Assembly: GCF_008831285.2 (NCBI RefSeq)
Contig: NC_045142.1
Span: 7,478,713-7,542,712 of the forward strand
Length of the DNA stretch: 64,000 nucleotides
DNA from: Nymphaea colorata
Taxonomy: Eukaryota > Streptophyta > Magnoliopsida > Nymphaeales > Nymphaeaceae
Direction: 5' to 3'
A program made the position numbers and the translations under genes. Positions 22,901-34,617 of this stretch are shown in pieces (position 1 is the first letter of the stretch; the number at the start of each line of letters is the position of its first letter). The notes under the pieces were generated by a model, which worked only from the letters and a program-made list of their open reading frames with translations, was not told the DNA's origin and searched no databases.

Positions 22901-23540
22901 GGACGTTTATCCTTTTAACACATTTTACGACGTTTCCAGTATTTGCAGTTTTGTTTTCGATCAGTTAGAATCGACTTGTATTTTCATTTGTATAGATTAT
23001 GAATCGGTGCTTTGAAATATTTCAAATATCAAGTCCTGAATCGGCTAACATTTGATAAAAGATCGATAGATAATGGATTTGGTCTTATTTAACGTGAAAC
23101 AGAGACCCCTAACGAGTGGGGGGACAACCGACAACCCCGATCCATAACTACTAGAAAGTACATCATATAACAATTGTCGATATTATTAGGAGAGTGGTGT
23201 CCACCAGAATCGAATAAAACAACCCATCATATGTATTAGGGGTGAACACGAGCCAAGTTGAGCTCAAGTTCAGTCAGCTCGAGCTTGACTTAACTAATAA
23301 AACCTCGAGGTTGAGAATAGCTCAACGGAAGCAGTTCGAGCTCGACTCGACAGCTACGTGTTGAGGTTGAGCTCGACTCGATTAAGGGTCGACAAACTCG
23401 TTTGAATAGAATTTATATTCATCGTTACTTGTTGAGCTCGAGCTTGACTCGATTAAGGCTCGACAAACTCGTTTGAATAGAATTAATATTCATCCTCAAG
23501 TTGTTGAGCTCGAGCTCGACTTGATTAAGGCTTGACAAAC
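19909..23540. repeat. Five-unit tandem array, ~710 bp period, with nested ~72 bp sub-repeats
   Basis: The marker GATAAAGAATCTCAA (GATAATGAATCTCAA in the last unit) recurs at about 19909, 20702, 21412, 22120 and 22836, and the array ends near 23538. Units are therefore about 793, 710, 708, 716 and 702 bases. Each unit has a ~500 base unique part followed by a run of sub-repeats containing GATTAAGGCTCGAC, spaced about 65-75 bases. Unit 1 carries four sub-repeats and the others three, which accounts for its extra length. Units differ by scattered substitutions and small indels, so the amplification is not brand new. Each unit also contains AGGGGTGAACACGAGCC or a variant, similar to the ends of hAT-type elements. 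Open frames inside are by-products of the 72-74 base periodicity. Confidence 0.9.
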
Positions 23541-24038
23541 TTGTAAAATCGTTTGAATATATTGACTTGATTAAGACTCGAGCTTGACTGAGCAGTTAAG
23601 TGTTGAACTCGAACTCAACTCAGTTATTTGAACTAGTTGAGAAATGAACTCGAGTTCGACTGGTTAAGTTTTTTTCTGTTTGCATCACTTAACTGCAAGG
23701 ACCGAAAATGTTGCCACCTGGTTTTCCGTTTTCAACTTTTTTTTTACCCTACTTCTTCTTTTTCTTTTTCCAAGTATACCCTAAAAATGTCAAGATGGAC
23801 GCAGGGCTGAATTCAGATCTTGGTTAGACCTTTGGTTAACAGTATTGACCCGGTTGGCAGGTCCTTTGGTCTATAATAACTTCAAGTTCGGGTTTGGATA
23901 ATATCAGCTAAACTGGCTCCTATAGCTCATTGAACTGGGTCCACTTTATGCACATCCTCGATCCTGCAGATGATTACGAGTCTGAACCCAAGAAATGTAA
24001 GACAGACCAAATTTGGTTAAAGATCTAAACAAGATCAT
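23541..24038. other. Flank of the tandem array
   Basis: GAACTCGAGTTCGACTGG and further such words continue to about 23690, ending near TTTGCATCACTTAA, which may be the far end of the hAT-like element from which the array grew. The rest is unremarkable. Confidence 0.4.
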
Positions 24039-24298
24039 TTAAGTTGTGTTTGATTACCGTGGATTTCAGATCCGTAGTGATCTCAGTTCACTGCATATTT
24101 GAATACCGCAGTTTTCAAATCCAAATCACCTCCCATCCAATTTCAAATCCACACTTTTTACATTAAAGTATGGATTTGAAATCCACGTTGAGCGTAGAAG
24201 CTGAAATCCTCAGTTTCATAGAACTGTGGATTTCAGCTATCACAGATTTGAGATTTCCTGGGATATGAGATCCGTGGGGAATCACACGCACCCTTAAA
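24039..24298. mobile_element. MITE-like palindromic element, ~260 bp
   Basis: The ends TTAAGTTGTGTTTGATTACC and, in reverse complement, TTAAGGGTGCGTGTGATTCC form imperfect terminal repeats. The interior also folds: ATTTCAAATCCACAC pairs with GTATGGATTTGAAAT across a short loop. The flanking TTAA/TAA is compatible with a PIF/Harbinger-type target site. Confidence 0.55.
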
Positions 24299-25249
24299 TG
24301 CTCCTCATCTGCCCATGATGAAAATTGTTCAGCTCCAAGAGAAGGTGAATTTTGCAAAATTTATGGACTAAATTGTCAAATATTAAGCTTTCAAGTGATC
24401 AAGGAATGTGCATCAAAATTGACAAGATCTTGAAATGGGCTTGGACATTTGCAACCCTGATTTAGACCCAAAATGAGGTCATAGCAATAGAAATGGATCC
24501 AGTTAGACGATCCAAAACCCTTTCCAAATATATTAGTGTTAGAGTGGCGGAGCCAGATGTAGGCTAGTGTGTGCCCCTGTTAAAGTAAAAAAAATTTTTT
24601 TTTTTAAGAAAAATATATTCATTTATCAATGTTTGCTATACTAAGAGCTTAGTAAAGTTTACAAGTTTTATCCCCAAAGTCTAATTTAATAGTCAAGGCC
24701 CGATTTTTACTGTTTACTTTCAGTAATTCAGGGTAACGACCTCCACTATGCTTTAACTTACAAAAAATTTGAAATAAAAACTGGCTACCTATCAACCCCT
24801 GTTCTATCCGTTGTGCCAACCTCTTATAGGATAAAAAAATAAATAACGCATGCTACTTGAAATGTTTTTTGTCAAAATTTTTATAAGATGAAACTATATG
24901 CATTATATAATTTGATACACACGTATCTATTTGTATGCATGAACCTATAATATGTGATATTATAAACAACTAATATCTACTTGAGCCGAGGAAGTAGCAT
25001 CCATTTCCTTCATACTTAGCACATTTAAATATATAATAAGACGACTTTTGGTCACGGAGCATATGCTCTAATCACCAATTAGCATTTTCCCAGGCCAAAA
25101 TGAGCCCAGCTGATTTGTCAAATAAGAGAAAAAGGCAAGACCCAATTTGTCAATTGCCCAAATGTGAGGGATGAATTTGGAGAAGATCGGAAGGCCGAAA
25201 AACACTGGCAGTGAGGTTTCGAGTGGGGCTCAGGGGACTTAGCCGTATC

Positions 25250-25395
25250 CGTCAAGCCTCAGAAATTTTTCAAAATTTAAATAAGAACTAAAATATAATT
25301 TTAATTTTTTTATATAAATTAAACTAAAATTTTTAAAATTTATAAACTTTGAATTTGTTTAAAATAGAAGAGCCCCTTCTGTCCTTGAGTCATGT
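25250..25395. mobile_element. GGCGGAGCC-type element, degraded
   Basis: CCTCAGAAATTTTTCAAAAT and TTTATATAAATTAAACT, followed by AGAGCCCCTTCTG, resemble the interior and right part of the family. Both ends are eroded. Confidence 0.35.
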
Positions 25396-25808
25396 TCCCA
25401 GCGAATCACATCTGGCTCCTTAGAGGTTTTACTTTTATATATATTTAAATTCTTAAATGAATAGATAAGTAAATATTATAATATATCAATTTGGACATTC
25501 CAAACGAACAACTGCCCACGTCTCCCGACGGTGAGAGAGAAGAAGAAACCCTAGAAAAGAAAAACAATGTGGGGAGAACGTCTTCCTAATTGGACCCTCT
25601 CCCTCACATGACCACATTTGGAATAAAAAGATTAAAAAGGACCAACGAGCACGTTGAACCGGGCCAGAGCAGTCCTCTCTCTCTCTCTCTCTTCTCTCTT
25701 CATCTTCTTCACTGGCATGCCCATCCAGACTGTCTTTCTGTCTGCCCATCTGTCTCTACGTTTTCTTTCATTTATTTAATCCCATCTGCACAGATTTCCC
25801 CCGGTTTT

Positions 25809-25814
25809 TATATA
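25809..25814 (+). promoter_or_regulatory. Candidate TATA box of the RRM gene
   Basis: TATATA lies about 175 bases before the start codon, within GGTTTTTATATACCCC. A transcription start some 30 bases downstream would give a leader with the (CT)n run at about 25855-25872. CT-rich sequence also lies at about 25677-25700. Confidence 0.5.
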
Positions 25815-25989
25815 CCCCACAAACCAACCAGTAATCCCACTCTATGAATCTCGGCTCTCTCTCTCTCTCTCTTTCTGCTTCTCAAGCTCCTCGCAACCCA
25901 TCCTCCTTTCGTTCGTGACCGTCGTCTTCTGAGAGCTGGGGCTGTTAATTTTGCAGAGAGATCAAGTGGGGAAGATTGAGACTGTGAAG

Positions 25990-27193
25990 ATGAGTACTGA
26001 GTTGGTGGTGGAGAAGAAGGGAGGACAGGGGCAGCAGTTTGGAGACACGACGCTGACGAAGGTTTTCGTGGGAGGGCTTGCATGGGAGACGCAGAAGGAA
26101 GCCATGAGGTCGCATTTCGAGCAGTTCGGCGAGATACTTGAGGCCGTCATCATCTCCGACAAGGTCACCGGCAGATCCAAGGGCTACGGCTTCGTATGTT
26201 CCTCTCTTTTACTCTGCTTTGATCAATAGAACTTCCCTTTTCTTCTTTTCTTTTCCTCGAATGCCATGTCATTGTTTATGAAGTTCTTTTCTTTCTTATT
26301 CATGGAAGGTGACTTTCAAGGACCCCGAAGCGGCTAAGAAGGCCTGCGAAGATGCGACGCCTGTGATCAATGGCCGCAGGGCCAACTGCAACCTCGCCTC
26401 CCTTGGTGCGCGCCGATCTCGTGCGCCCACTCCCCAGCCAGGTTTTCGTCACCATCTCTCTCTCTTTCTCGCATTTCAAATAATAAAAGTTCAACGATTT
26501 GGTTGTGGAGAATGATCGAAGAAGAGGCCATCCTCTGTTCTTTCTGAACCGCATTGACTTCCATTCATTGTTACAGTTACAGAGATCAAGGACAGGGAGA
26601 AGACATGAGTCAGAGCCTTGGGCTCGGTGAGCGCAAGTCTCTATGAGCCTTGGATTTGACAATGTTGACCTCTGCCGACTCTAGTCCTCGAGTTTTCTTT
26701 GAGGCCCAATGTAATGAGACAAAGTCTCATTATATATATGTATATATGAATTTGGTAATCAAAATTGTGATGAGAGATCAATAACCAGAATTTTAATGTT
26801 ATAATAAGCCTAAAAGCACATCGATCCAATGAAAAAAAGTACATTTTGCAATGTTGATGAAGCTGTTTTCTGTTAACAATTAACATGATTTCTCTCTTCC
26901 TCTCTCTCTTAATTTCGTTTCTCCTTTCTCTTGACCATTGGAGATGTGGGTGTTGAAGGGCCTACCAACAACAATACCAGCAACAACACTGGAACGAGGA
27001 CCCTGGCAACAGCACCAACCGGCGGGGCGGTCCAGTGGTATTACCCAACGGGCGCTGCCGCTGCTCCCTTTCACCACCACCAAGCTGTTCCCTTCCATGC
27101 TTATGGGTATGCCCTATTCCCTACCTCCTTCACTCTACCCTCTCCATAGTCTTCCTCAGATCCTTCAATCAAGTCAATAATTCTCTCTCTCTT

Positions 27194-27227
<34 letters not shown>

Positions 27228-30005
27228 GTTGTAGATCGTGCAAATTAGTGGGGAGGAATCCGAATATGTTATGACTGTTTGGACCTCAACTAGATATAAG
27301 GATCCCCTTGAAGCCATGGCTGGGGGGTTCAATGGTCAGAGGAAGCTTCTCCTGCGGATCCAAGGTCATTTGGAATCTGCTTTCAGGGTGGAACCCAATT
27401 TCCTCTCTTTGCCTCTCCTTAGATTCCCCACATCATTTTGTCGTTTTTCCACTAAAATATTTGTTCTTCTTTATCGTCTGGCCTTTTCTTTCATGTGATT
27501 GTTACGACACTCTCGTTAGGAGATTTCTTGTAAAGCTGCCATTAGCTTTTAGATATTATTATTTATCATTTATTGCTTTTGCTCTTTTAAAATAATTAAG
27601 TTGGACGACTTTATGCTCCTCCTGCATGCGCTGGAACGGTTTTGGGGAAATGGGAAGGGACCATGGTGATGTGTTGGGAGGGAACTTGGCCTCTGCTAAC
27701 AGAAATAGAATGACCATAGAACTCACAAAAGAATCCACAAGAATCCCGTTTAGGCCACATCTGTTCTATGGACTCTTAAGGCAATCATCTTCCCAGGCTT
27801 TTGCTTCTTCTCTTACATATAATTGGGATCTGGGCAATGGGATATTAATGGCTATTGGATGTGCCTGTTTAATGAATGTACCAAGCTGCTCAACTCGATT
27901 AGGGTTGTGGCAATCTCACCAAGTTACAGAAGTCAGCTTAAGCAAGAACATGGTCATTCAACTAAGCTCGATCCGACCAAGGTCAGTTAAAGAAGACTTG
28001 TATAATATTCATGCATATAGAGTGCCTTGCGTGGCGACCCATCAACCCGTCCTAGTCTGTTTAAACTTTAAAGTGTTGACCTGCAAAAACTGGTGTAGTG
28101 GGGAAGCATATGGCTGTTAGATGGTCTGTTATGGTTCGATTTTCGTGTCTGTTACTCTTAATGCTAAAGCGAGCTTACTTGCTAAGCTGAGATTTCAGGC
28201 GTTTTGAGCCACATGTGGGCTTGTGCAGGCAGTTGCCCACACAGTCCTATAAAATTCATTCATTTACATATTACTTGGCCCCAGCTATTTGCTTATTTAT
28301 ATGTTGGTGCCCCACAATCATTTACTTATTTGTATATGGTGTTTCTCAATCATTTTACCACGCATTTGAAGGGTCTAATTTTTTTTTTTGAATTAGTGCC
28401 CTTCAGCCAAATTTTCTGGCTCTGCCTCTTATTTCAGGTCTCAACTAAGGATATGCTTCTCTGCCTGAGTACTCTTTGTGTGTACTTTCTCTGAAGAGTA
28501 CTTACACCCAAAAACTGAGTAAAGAAAATCGGACTTCTGATCACTGATATTCTTCACCTGATTTCAAGTATAAAAACTGTAGGGTGGTGAAGGAAATTGG
28601 TTGCTTTTATAAGTGCGCTTAAACTCATTTTAGCAAAAAAGAAAAGGGAAAGAAAAGAATCTGCGAACAATTACTTTAAAAGCATTGTTATTGTGTGAAT
28701 GCCAGGTTGTAATGGCCATTTTGCCTCCATGGCCTCAGAAGTCAGGCCTTGTCAGAGAACAGAAAAGGTCTTGAAAGGAAAGAAAACAAGATCTATTCAA
28801 TGAGCCAGCTTGGGGAAGCTTGGCAGAATCTAAAAGCTTGATCAGAAGTGTCTCCAAAAGTACTGTTATTTTGTGAATGCCAGGTTGTAAATGAGCACAA
28901 GAAGAAGGCATTTCTGTCAGAACACAGGCATATATACTAGATAAAAGGAGAACTTAGGGACATGTACCATACAACAGCTTGTGTGGCCCCTCAAGCTCCT
29001 TGTGCTTGCAGTAATAGAACATCACTGTCATGTGTCACATGCAGGACCATTATGAGACACATGCAAACCACCCTCTTAAATCGGTTCGCGAACAGTCGAA
29101 TTTGGTACGAGGGCCTTGTCATTTTCTGTGAACCAGATGTGATTTCAACGCGTTTTCTTAATGTATTTAGATCTCCTGAATCCCAACCGTTTGCATGTCA
29201 AGATAAAGCCGCTTTTATGAAGCTCATCTGAAACGAGTAAAGTTGAGCAGTTGCATTACTCAAAACAGAACCTAACTCTTTGACTTGCATCTTGGTCCTC
29301 TGCTGCAGGTATTCCCCTGCTTATTATACTGATCCAACATATAACCCGGTCAGTGTTTTTTCCTTGTTTGCTTTTTGTTTTTAAGGAAACAAGTATGTGG
29401 TCTGAATCTTGCTGATATTCCAAGTTGGAATTTTGAGATGCAGAAATTGGGGTATGGTGGATCTTATGTTACTGGGCAGTATCCACAGTTCTACCACGCT
29501 CAAGGGATGATGAGTCCAAGCACAGTGCTTCCTGTGTACCCTTATTTCCATTTCCATCAGTCACAGACCATGGGTCTCCCTGCCCAACTCTTCCCTCAAA
29601 ACACTGCTACTGCTGCTGTTGCCCCTGCTGCTAACATGCCTGGCTATATCTCTAAGCCCCCTCCCTTGGCCTCCAATACAGGTAAAGGTTTGTGCATCCG
29701 GTGTCTCATTTGATAAAAAAACGTGTTCATGTGTGTGCATGCATACGTGCACCTGTATGCACACCTGTATGCATGTGTTCGTGCAATAATCCAGCACACT
29801 AAGCACACATGCACATGTTTCACCTGGTAATTGTAAATGGGCAGCAACTTGGAATGAAATTTGAACCACAGCCAAGTTCTTGACATTTTCACTTATTAAA
29901 TTTTTTCCTTTTCACGCCAAGGCCGACGACTAATGAACGGACAGTTTATTTGACAATGCAACAGGCATGACAGTGCAGCAGAAGGTTTCAGTAAGGGAAG
30001 CATAG
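25990..30005 (+). CDS. ARP1-like single-RRM RNA-binding protein, six exons
   Basis: Proposed exons are 25990-26193, 26309-26441, 26944-27106, 29309-29348, 29444-29681 and 29965-30005, giving about 272 residues with matching phases at each junction. Residues ~22-95 form one RRM: RNP2 is KVFVGGL (24-30) and RNP1 is KGYGFVTF (64-71), split by intron 1. The RRM ends in INGRRANCNLASLG. The C-terminal half is low complexity, with VQWYYP, FHHHQAVPFHAYG, YSPAYYTDPTYNP and HQSQTMGLPAQ. This architecture is that of the plant ARP1-like group (Arabidopsis At3g54770, At1g33470, At1g76460 and relatives), probably nuclear RNA-binding proteins; targets cannot be read from sequence. Exon 2's donor (GTTTTC) is weak but keeps frame. 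The last exon is the least certain: without that splice the frame reads on to a stop at 29713. The start Met precedes the RRM at the usual distance. Confidence 0.85.
27107..29308 (+). other. Large intron 3 of the RRM gene
   Basis: A 2.2 kb intron from GTATGCCC to TGCTGCAG. It contains a CT/TA microsatellite at about 27183-27228 and a MITE-like insertion at about 28207-28433. An open stretch of 164 codons at 27626-28120 has no recognisable domain and is most likely chance. Confidence 0.75.
28207..28433. mobile_element. GGCGGAGCC-type short element inside the RRM gene intron
   Basis: The left side reads GAGCCACATGTGGGC followed by GCAGTTGCCCACA; the right side ends TTCTGGCTCTGCCTCT, roughly complementary to the left. 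The same left-end wording (GGCTGGTGTGGGCAGTTGCC) is seen in the more complete copy at 60186-60362. There are no coding features. Confidence 0.5.
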
Positions 30006-31639
30006 AGAGGACAGTTGGCCCAGTCGCAGCAATTGGAAGAGAAATTTTTACTCGATATTCTGGGACCTTTTTCCTGTTTCCTTCTTTTTTGCCATCTTCA
30101 TAGCTTGATTGCATTCATTCATTGTCTAACCAAGGGAGCATCTTGGAGATGCAAAAGAAAGATCTGTAACTGAACAGGCCACTGCCCGTTTACCAATGTA
30201 TTTTATGGTAAACTTCAATTTGGCTTCTTCCTCCTGAAAAAACAAAGAGAAAAATTGTTCATGGAAATGTGGACGTCTAGTTCATAATATTGTTCATCAC
30301 TGACTGCTTTCAACTAACGACCGCCCTTTTTAGGGTGTCTCTACAAGGGCCGGAAATGGTGATGAAGGTGTCCATTGATTCAGTTAAACAGAGAATCAGA
30401 GTATACAGAAACTGAACTGTTTACAAATTTTACTCGCATATTTAACCCCTGCTAAATGGCGGAGAGAGAAAGAACAGGTGAAACGAACTGATTCTCTTTT
30501 CTTAGCTTAAGAAATCTTCTTATTTTCGGGATTTCTTCATGAGAGTCGATGCTTACTATTTTGTTCCTCGTTTATCAGCTTCGGAACAGACAGAAAAATG
30601 CTTAATCTAGTTTTGCCATCAAAAGGGAAAACTGAAAAAATAAAAGGCAAAAATGAACGCTGTGACGAGATATTTTCCTGCAGGCGTTGCAGTATCCCAA
30701 TTTGGTAATCAATGCTCCAAAGGGAATCATGAATTGAATATTTCTACCCTGCAGATGCAGGCCCTTTCCTGATCTAAACATTTTACTACGAAAACAAGTT
30801 CATTTGGCTACTTCCTAGAAAAAATTCTGAAGTTTTTGTTTGAAAAAAATGTCTTCTAAGTAGAGTTGAAAGCGATCACAGAAGAATAAATGGCACCATT
30901 CATCAACGAAACAAAGGTGAATCCTAAAGATGGCATGATACCACTCACCATAAAGCGCTTTTTTTTTTTTTCAATTTTTTCCTTCAGAAAACAATATCAA
31001 AGACGCCTACATGTCTGACGCTATCACATTCTTGCTATTTAAATGTCTGATGTTATATCCCTTCACATTGCGTCAAATGAGTTGTTTGATGTATAAAAAC
31101 TAAAGGCGGAGAGACAAGCGAACAGCTGTGCTGGACTTTGGGCATCTTGGTCTGTGTCCCACAATGGGGAGAGATGGGCATGGACCCCTCTCATGGGCCT
31201 GTCAGGGACCCATCAAGCAGCTGGCTGAGAAGAACAGGGGGGGCATGATAAACTAAATGCACCCTTATCATATGCTCTTCTTGGAAATATGCTCTGTCCT
31301 CAAGAAGTGATGGACCTTTCGGCTTCTGAATGAAACTGGTATTGTTTGCTGAGACCAATAACCTTAGTTATTTGGAGAGAAGAATTTATGTTCTTAGAAC
31401 TAACACGCTCTCTCGTAAGTATGTGCAGTATGGTGGGACAAGGAAGTAGATGCTATCAAACTGACTAAATCAGAAAGGGTAATGGGCAGCCATGAGGCTG
31501 AGTTTACTTTCAAAACGCCGGAGAGGATGAATCTCGACATTTCTTCGCCGGAGGAGGGTGAATGGATGCTTGCCGCCAGGGAAGCCCCTGATATAGCAGT
31601 CTTCGGCACAAATGGGAGCAAGAACTGCCATGGAGCTCG
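30006..31639. other. 3' flank of the RRM gene and intergenic, no gene seen
   Basis: It holds the RRM gene's 3' end and then non-coding sequence. A 64-codon open stretch just before the LINE fragment (31482-31676) overlaps the start of that fragment and is not recognised. Confidence 0.45.
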
Positions 31640-32190
31640 AGATATTAAGGACCTTCGTCCTACGTCCTTACTGTAATACTAACAAAATTTTTAGCTAGAG
31701 TTAGTGGGGATGATCAGGGGGCTTTTCTCTCTAACCATAATATCCATGATCAATCTAGTTCTTGAAATGATTGATAGTCTAGAATGAAGCAAGGGGAAAC
31801 GTTTCCTGATGAAGATGGAATTGTCTAAAGCTTTCAACAGGGTTAGATGGAGATTTTTGAGCCGAGCATTTCACATTTGGGATTCCTGATGGTTGGGTGA
31901 GAGGAAAAAAATGAAGTGTGTCTGGAGGACGTCATTTTGTGGTGACACTAATGAAAGGGAGGGGCCGATTGACAGTTGGACAGTTGGAACACTTTATGAG
32001 TGTTTCATGCATCTGCCACAATCATGAAACACTTACAAAGTATTTATAAATAGACAAGAATGCTCATACTTTCCTAGTCAGGGAGGTCTCCACGAGGAAG
32101 GTCCACTCTCTCCCCTTTTCTTTACCATTGTAGTGGAAATTCTATCCAGGAGGTTGAAATGGAGTTGAAAAAAGGCAAGATTAAGTTAAA
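31640..32190 (+). mobile_element. Degenerate LINE (non-LTR) reverse-transcriptase fragment
   Basis: Conserved LINE RT blocks appear in order but in different frames with stops between: DLRPTSLL near 31650, DDQGAFLSNHNIHDQ near 31709, KMELSKAFNRVRW near 31810-31850, and a GPLSP-like block with FTIVVEILSRRLK near 32090-32160. The order and spacing match the finger and palm of plant L1-type RT. The catalytic DD region and the C-terminus are not seen. It is inactive. Confidence 0.72.
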
Positions 32191-32239
32191 AAATGACAAA
32201 CATTTCTGGTTTTCATTTCCCAAGCATCAGCAGAAATTG

Positions 32240-33007
32240 ACAAATCATATCTTGTGAAACGTTTCCTGTCTATGATTCTGTGCGAATTGTCAAATCATAT
32301 CTCAAGTTCTTCACAGTCCAAAGCAAATGTTTTTTTTCTTCTTCTTAATTTTGTGGTCAGGGGATTAACTCCAGAAACCGTTGCCAAATGCAAGTGGAAG
32401 TACCATAGTTGCATAAACTCAGGACAGCTATGCGCTCAGCTTCATTGAAGCCATAATTGAATGTTATACTGCTTGCAGGGAGAAGAATGGCCGTAAAATA
32501 CTTGCCTTGTGTTAAGTCCACACGCTTCGAGACATGAAAAGTGTGCATCAAGCCGCCTCATCAACAAAACGCATCAAGGCGACTCCATGAGGCGCAGATT
32601 TACCTGAACCGTGCTCCTTGCAGTTTCTTTCTAAAATCTTTATAACAGATGAGTTTTTTTAAGTTTAATGTTGAGTCAGCGAAAACCCCATTTGCAGGCA
32701 GAAGAACCCCATTTCCAGGCTTGCTCTCTTCCAACGTTCCACCAGTCTCCGGTCATATTTTCTGTCCATCTGAACCTTTCCAGAGTGCCAATGACAAGCA
32801 AGCTGCATTTGCCATAAGTGGCTGCCAGTTCATGCCAGAGGTAGCCTCTATAGCCACCGGAGTCCACCGACATCATGCATACATGTCATACAATAAATAA
32901 ATCAACACCTTCTTAACCTAGGTGTAGGTGCCTTACCGTCGTTGTGTTGCTGGTAGCTAGCCTGAGGCTTGCTGGAGATGGCCGGCGGCAGCAATGGCAG
33001 CTTCGGT

Positions 33008-33046
<39 letters not shown>

Positions 33047-34617
33047 AAAGGGGAAAGTAACTTTGGTGAGGGGTTAGAAATCTTATAACAAAAAAGATTA
33101 TTATGTTGCCTCACTTTCTTAAGGAACAATTTCAGAAAGAAGTTGGCTACTTTTTGTTTTAGTGGTTTTGCTAAATTTTTTAAAAGTTCTCGGATTTGGT
33201 CGTCAATCTTATGCTTCACCTCTCTTCTTCTCCTTTTGCCTCACTTCACAGGTTTAGAGCTTCGATTCCCCTCATCATATTTAACAGCATTGCTCAAAAC
33301 CACTTAGCAATTGACAATAGGTACCCAAAAGAAAAACCATACTGATGAAATATAAAATATCATGAAGAAGAGGGGAAAGAGCTGTAACTGGTTATTGGTT
33401 TTCTTTGAAATTTCACTTCCGTGAGGAAGAATAATGTGCATGAATTCTTCTTGATGCTTTTTTCTCACGATAGGAATTCATCAACCACAAGACCGAGAGA
33501 AGAGAAGAGAAAGAGAAAAAGAGAAGGGAAACATTCACGACACCAGGAGCAAGTTGTCATGGGACAAGACCTCCAGAAGCAAACAGTCTAACGACAAGCA
33601 GAAATAGAGAGGGGCCCTGGCGGTGTGAATGTTGTGAGGTGCGCAATCTTGCGCTTCACCACCATGCACTAAGCATGGCATTGGGCCGAGGCCAGTTGGG
33701 TTTTTGGCTCCGGGGCAAAGGCTGGTAGACAGTCAATTTTTGTTTTGAATATCTAAAGCATCTTCTTTGTGCTACAAAAGGAGAATCACCGACACACAAG
33801 TTGAAACACAGCAGAAGTGAATTACCAAGACACCAAAAGCACGCCATGTATCTTAAGAAAACAAGAGATTAGATGAAAACTTCGGCTCTCTTCTAAACGG
33901 TAGGATATAATACTCATTCTACTCACCTAAAATGTTTGTCATTGCATCACTAGTGAAAGGGATAAGATAGAGGTCACCATCCTACGATGTGGGAATTTTT
34001 TTTAATGAAAATATACAGTTTTATGAACAAAATATGAGGAGACTTTTCATTGTAAGAAAAACAATTTCTTGTAGATGTTATTCTTTTTTGTAGATGGTTA
34101 AAATTTTCAGAGAAAAAATCCAACATCTCGATGCAGACTTTTTCTAATCCTTAATAAATTACAAAAATCCAATTCATGAAATGGATTAGTTAGGGCGCAT
34201 CAAATCATTACGATTGGACAACTTAGGATATATACCTTACTACTCCATAAAGTCCAGATAAACAATGCATGGTTCAAATATTCGATATATACACGGATAA
34301 AACATTCAAGAATAATCAGTATTTGGAAAAAGAATGTGATGAATTTAAAAAGTACACATGCATGTAACAGTTATTATCTGTTGACTTGTTTGTAAACATA
34401 ATTATCTTTCTCTTGTGAATTCAGTGGTGTTTCAGTCGATACTAGTATTTTCACACAACAGTTTTGTTATAGGGCCTAAGAGAACAACGAATAATAATAA
34501 CAAGTTATCAACATCAAAACGTGCTAATCAGATCGACCATTGTATTCCTCCACTTAAAAAGGACTACTTGGATGGCTGTTCCTTAAATCTAGGGCCGGAG
34601 GAACATATAATGGGCAT
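32240..34617. other. Intergenic, no gene seen
   Basis: One GA microsatellite (33010-33044). Short open frames have no recognisable features. Confidence 0.5.
33010..33044. repeat. (GA)n microsatellite
   Basis: A pure alternating GA run in intergenic sequence. Confidence 0.95.

Noticed and set aside
19909-23540. CRISPR-like array
   Set aside because: The units are hundreds of bases, spacers are not unique, and the genome is a plant nuclear one.
27626-28120. 164-codon open frame within RRM gene intron 3
   Set aside because: No domain or motif was recognised, it lies wholly inside an intron, and its composition is non-coding-like.
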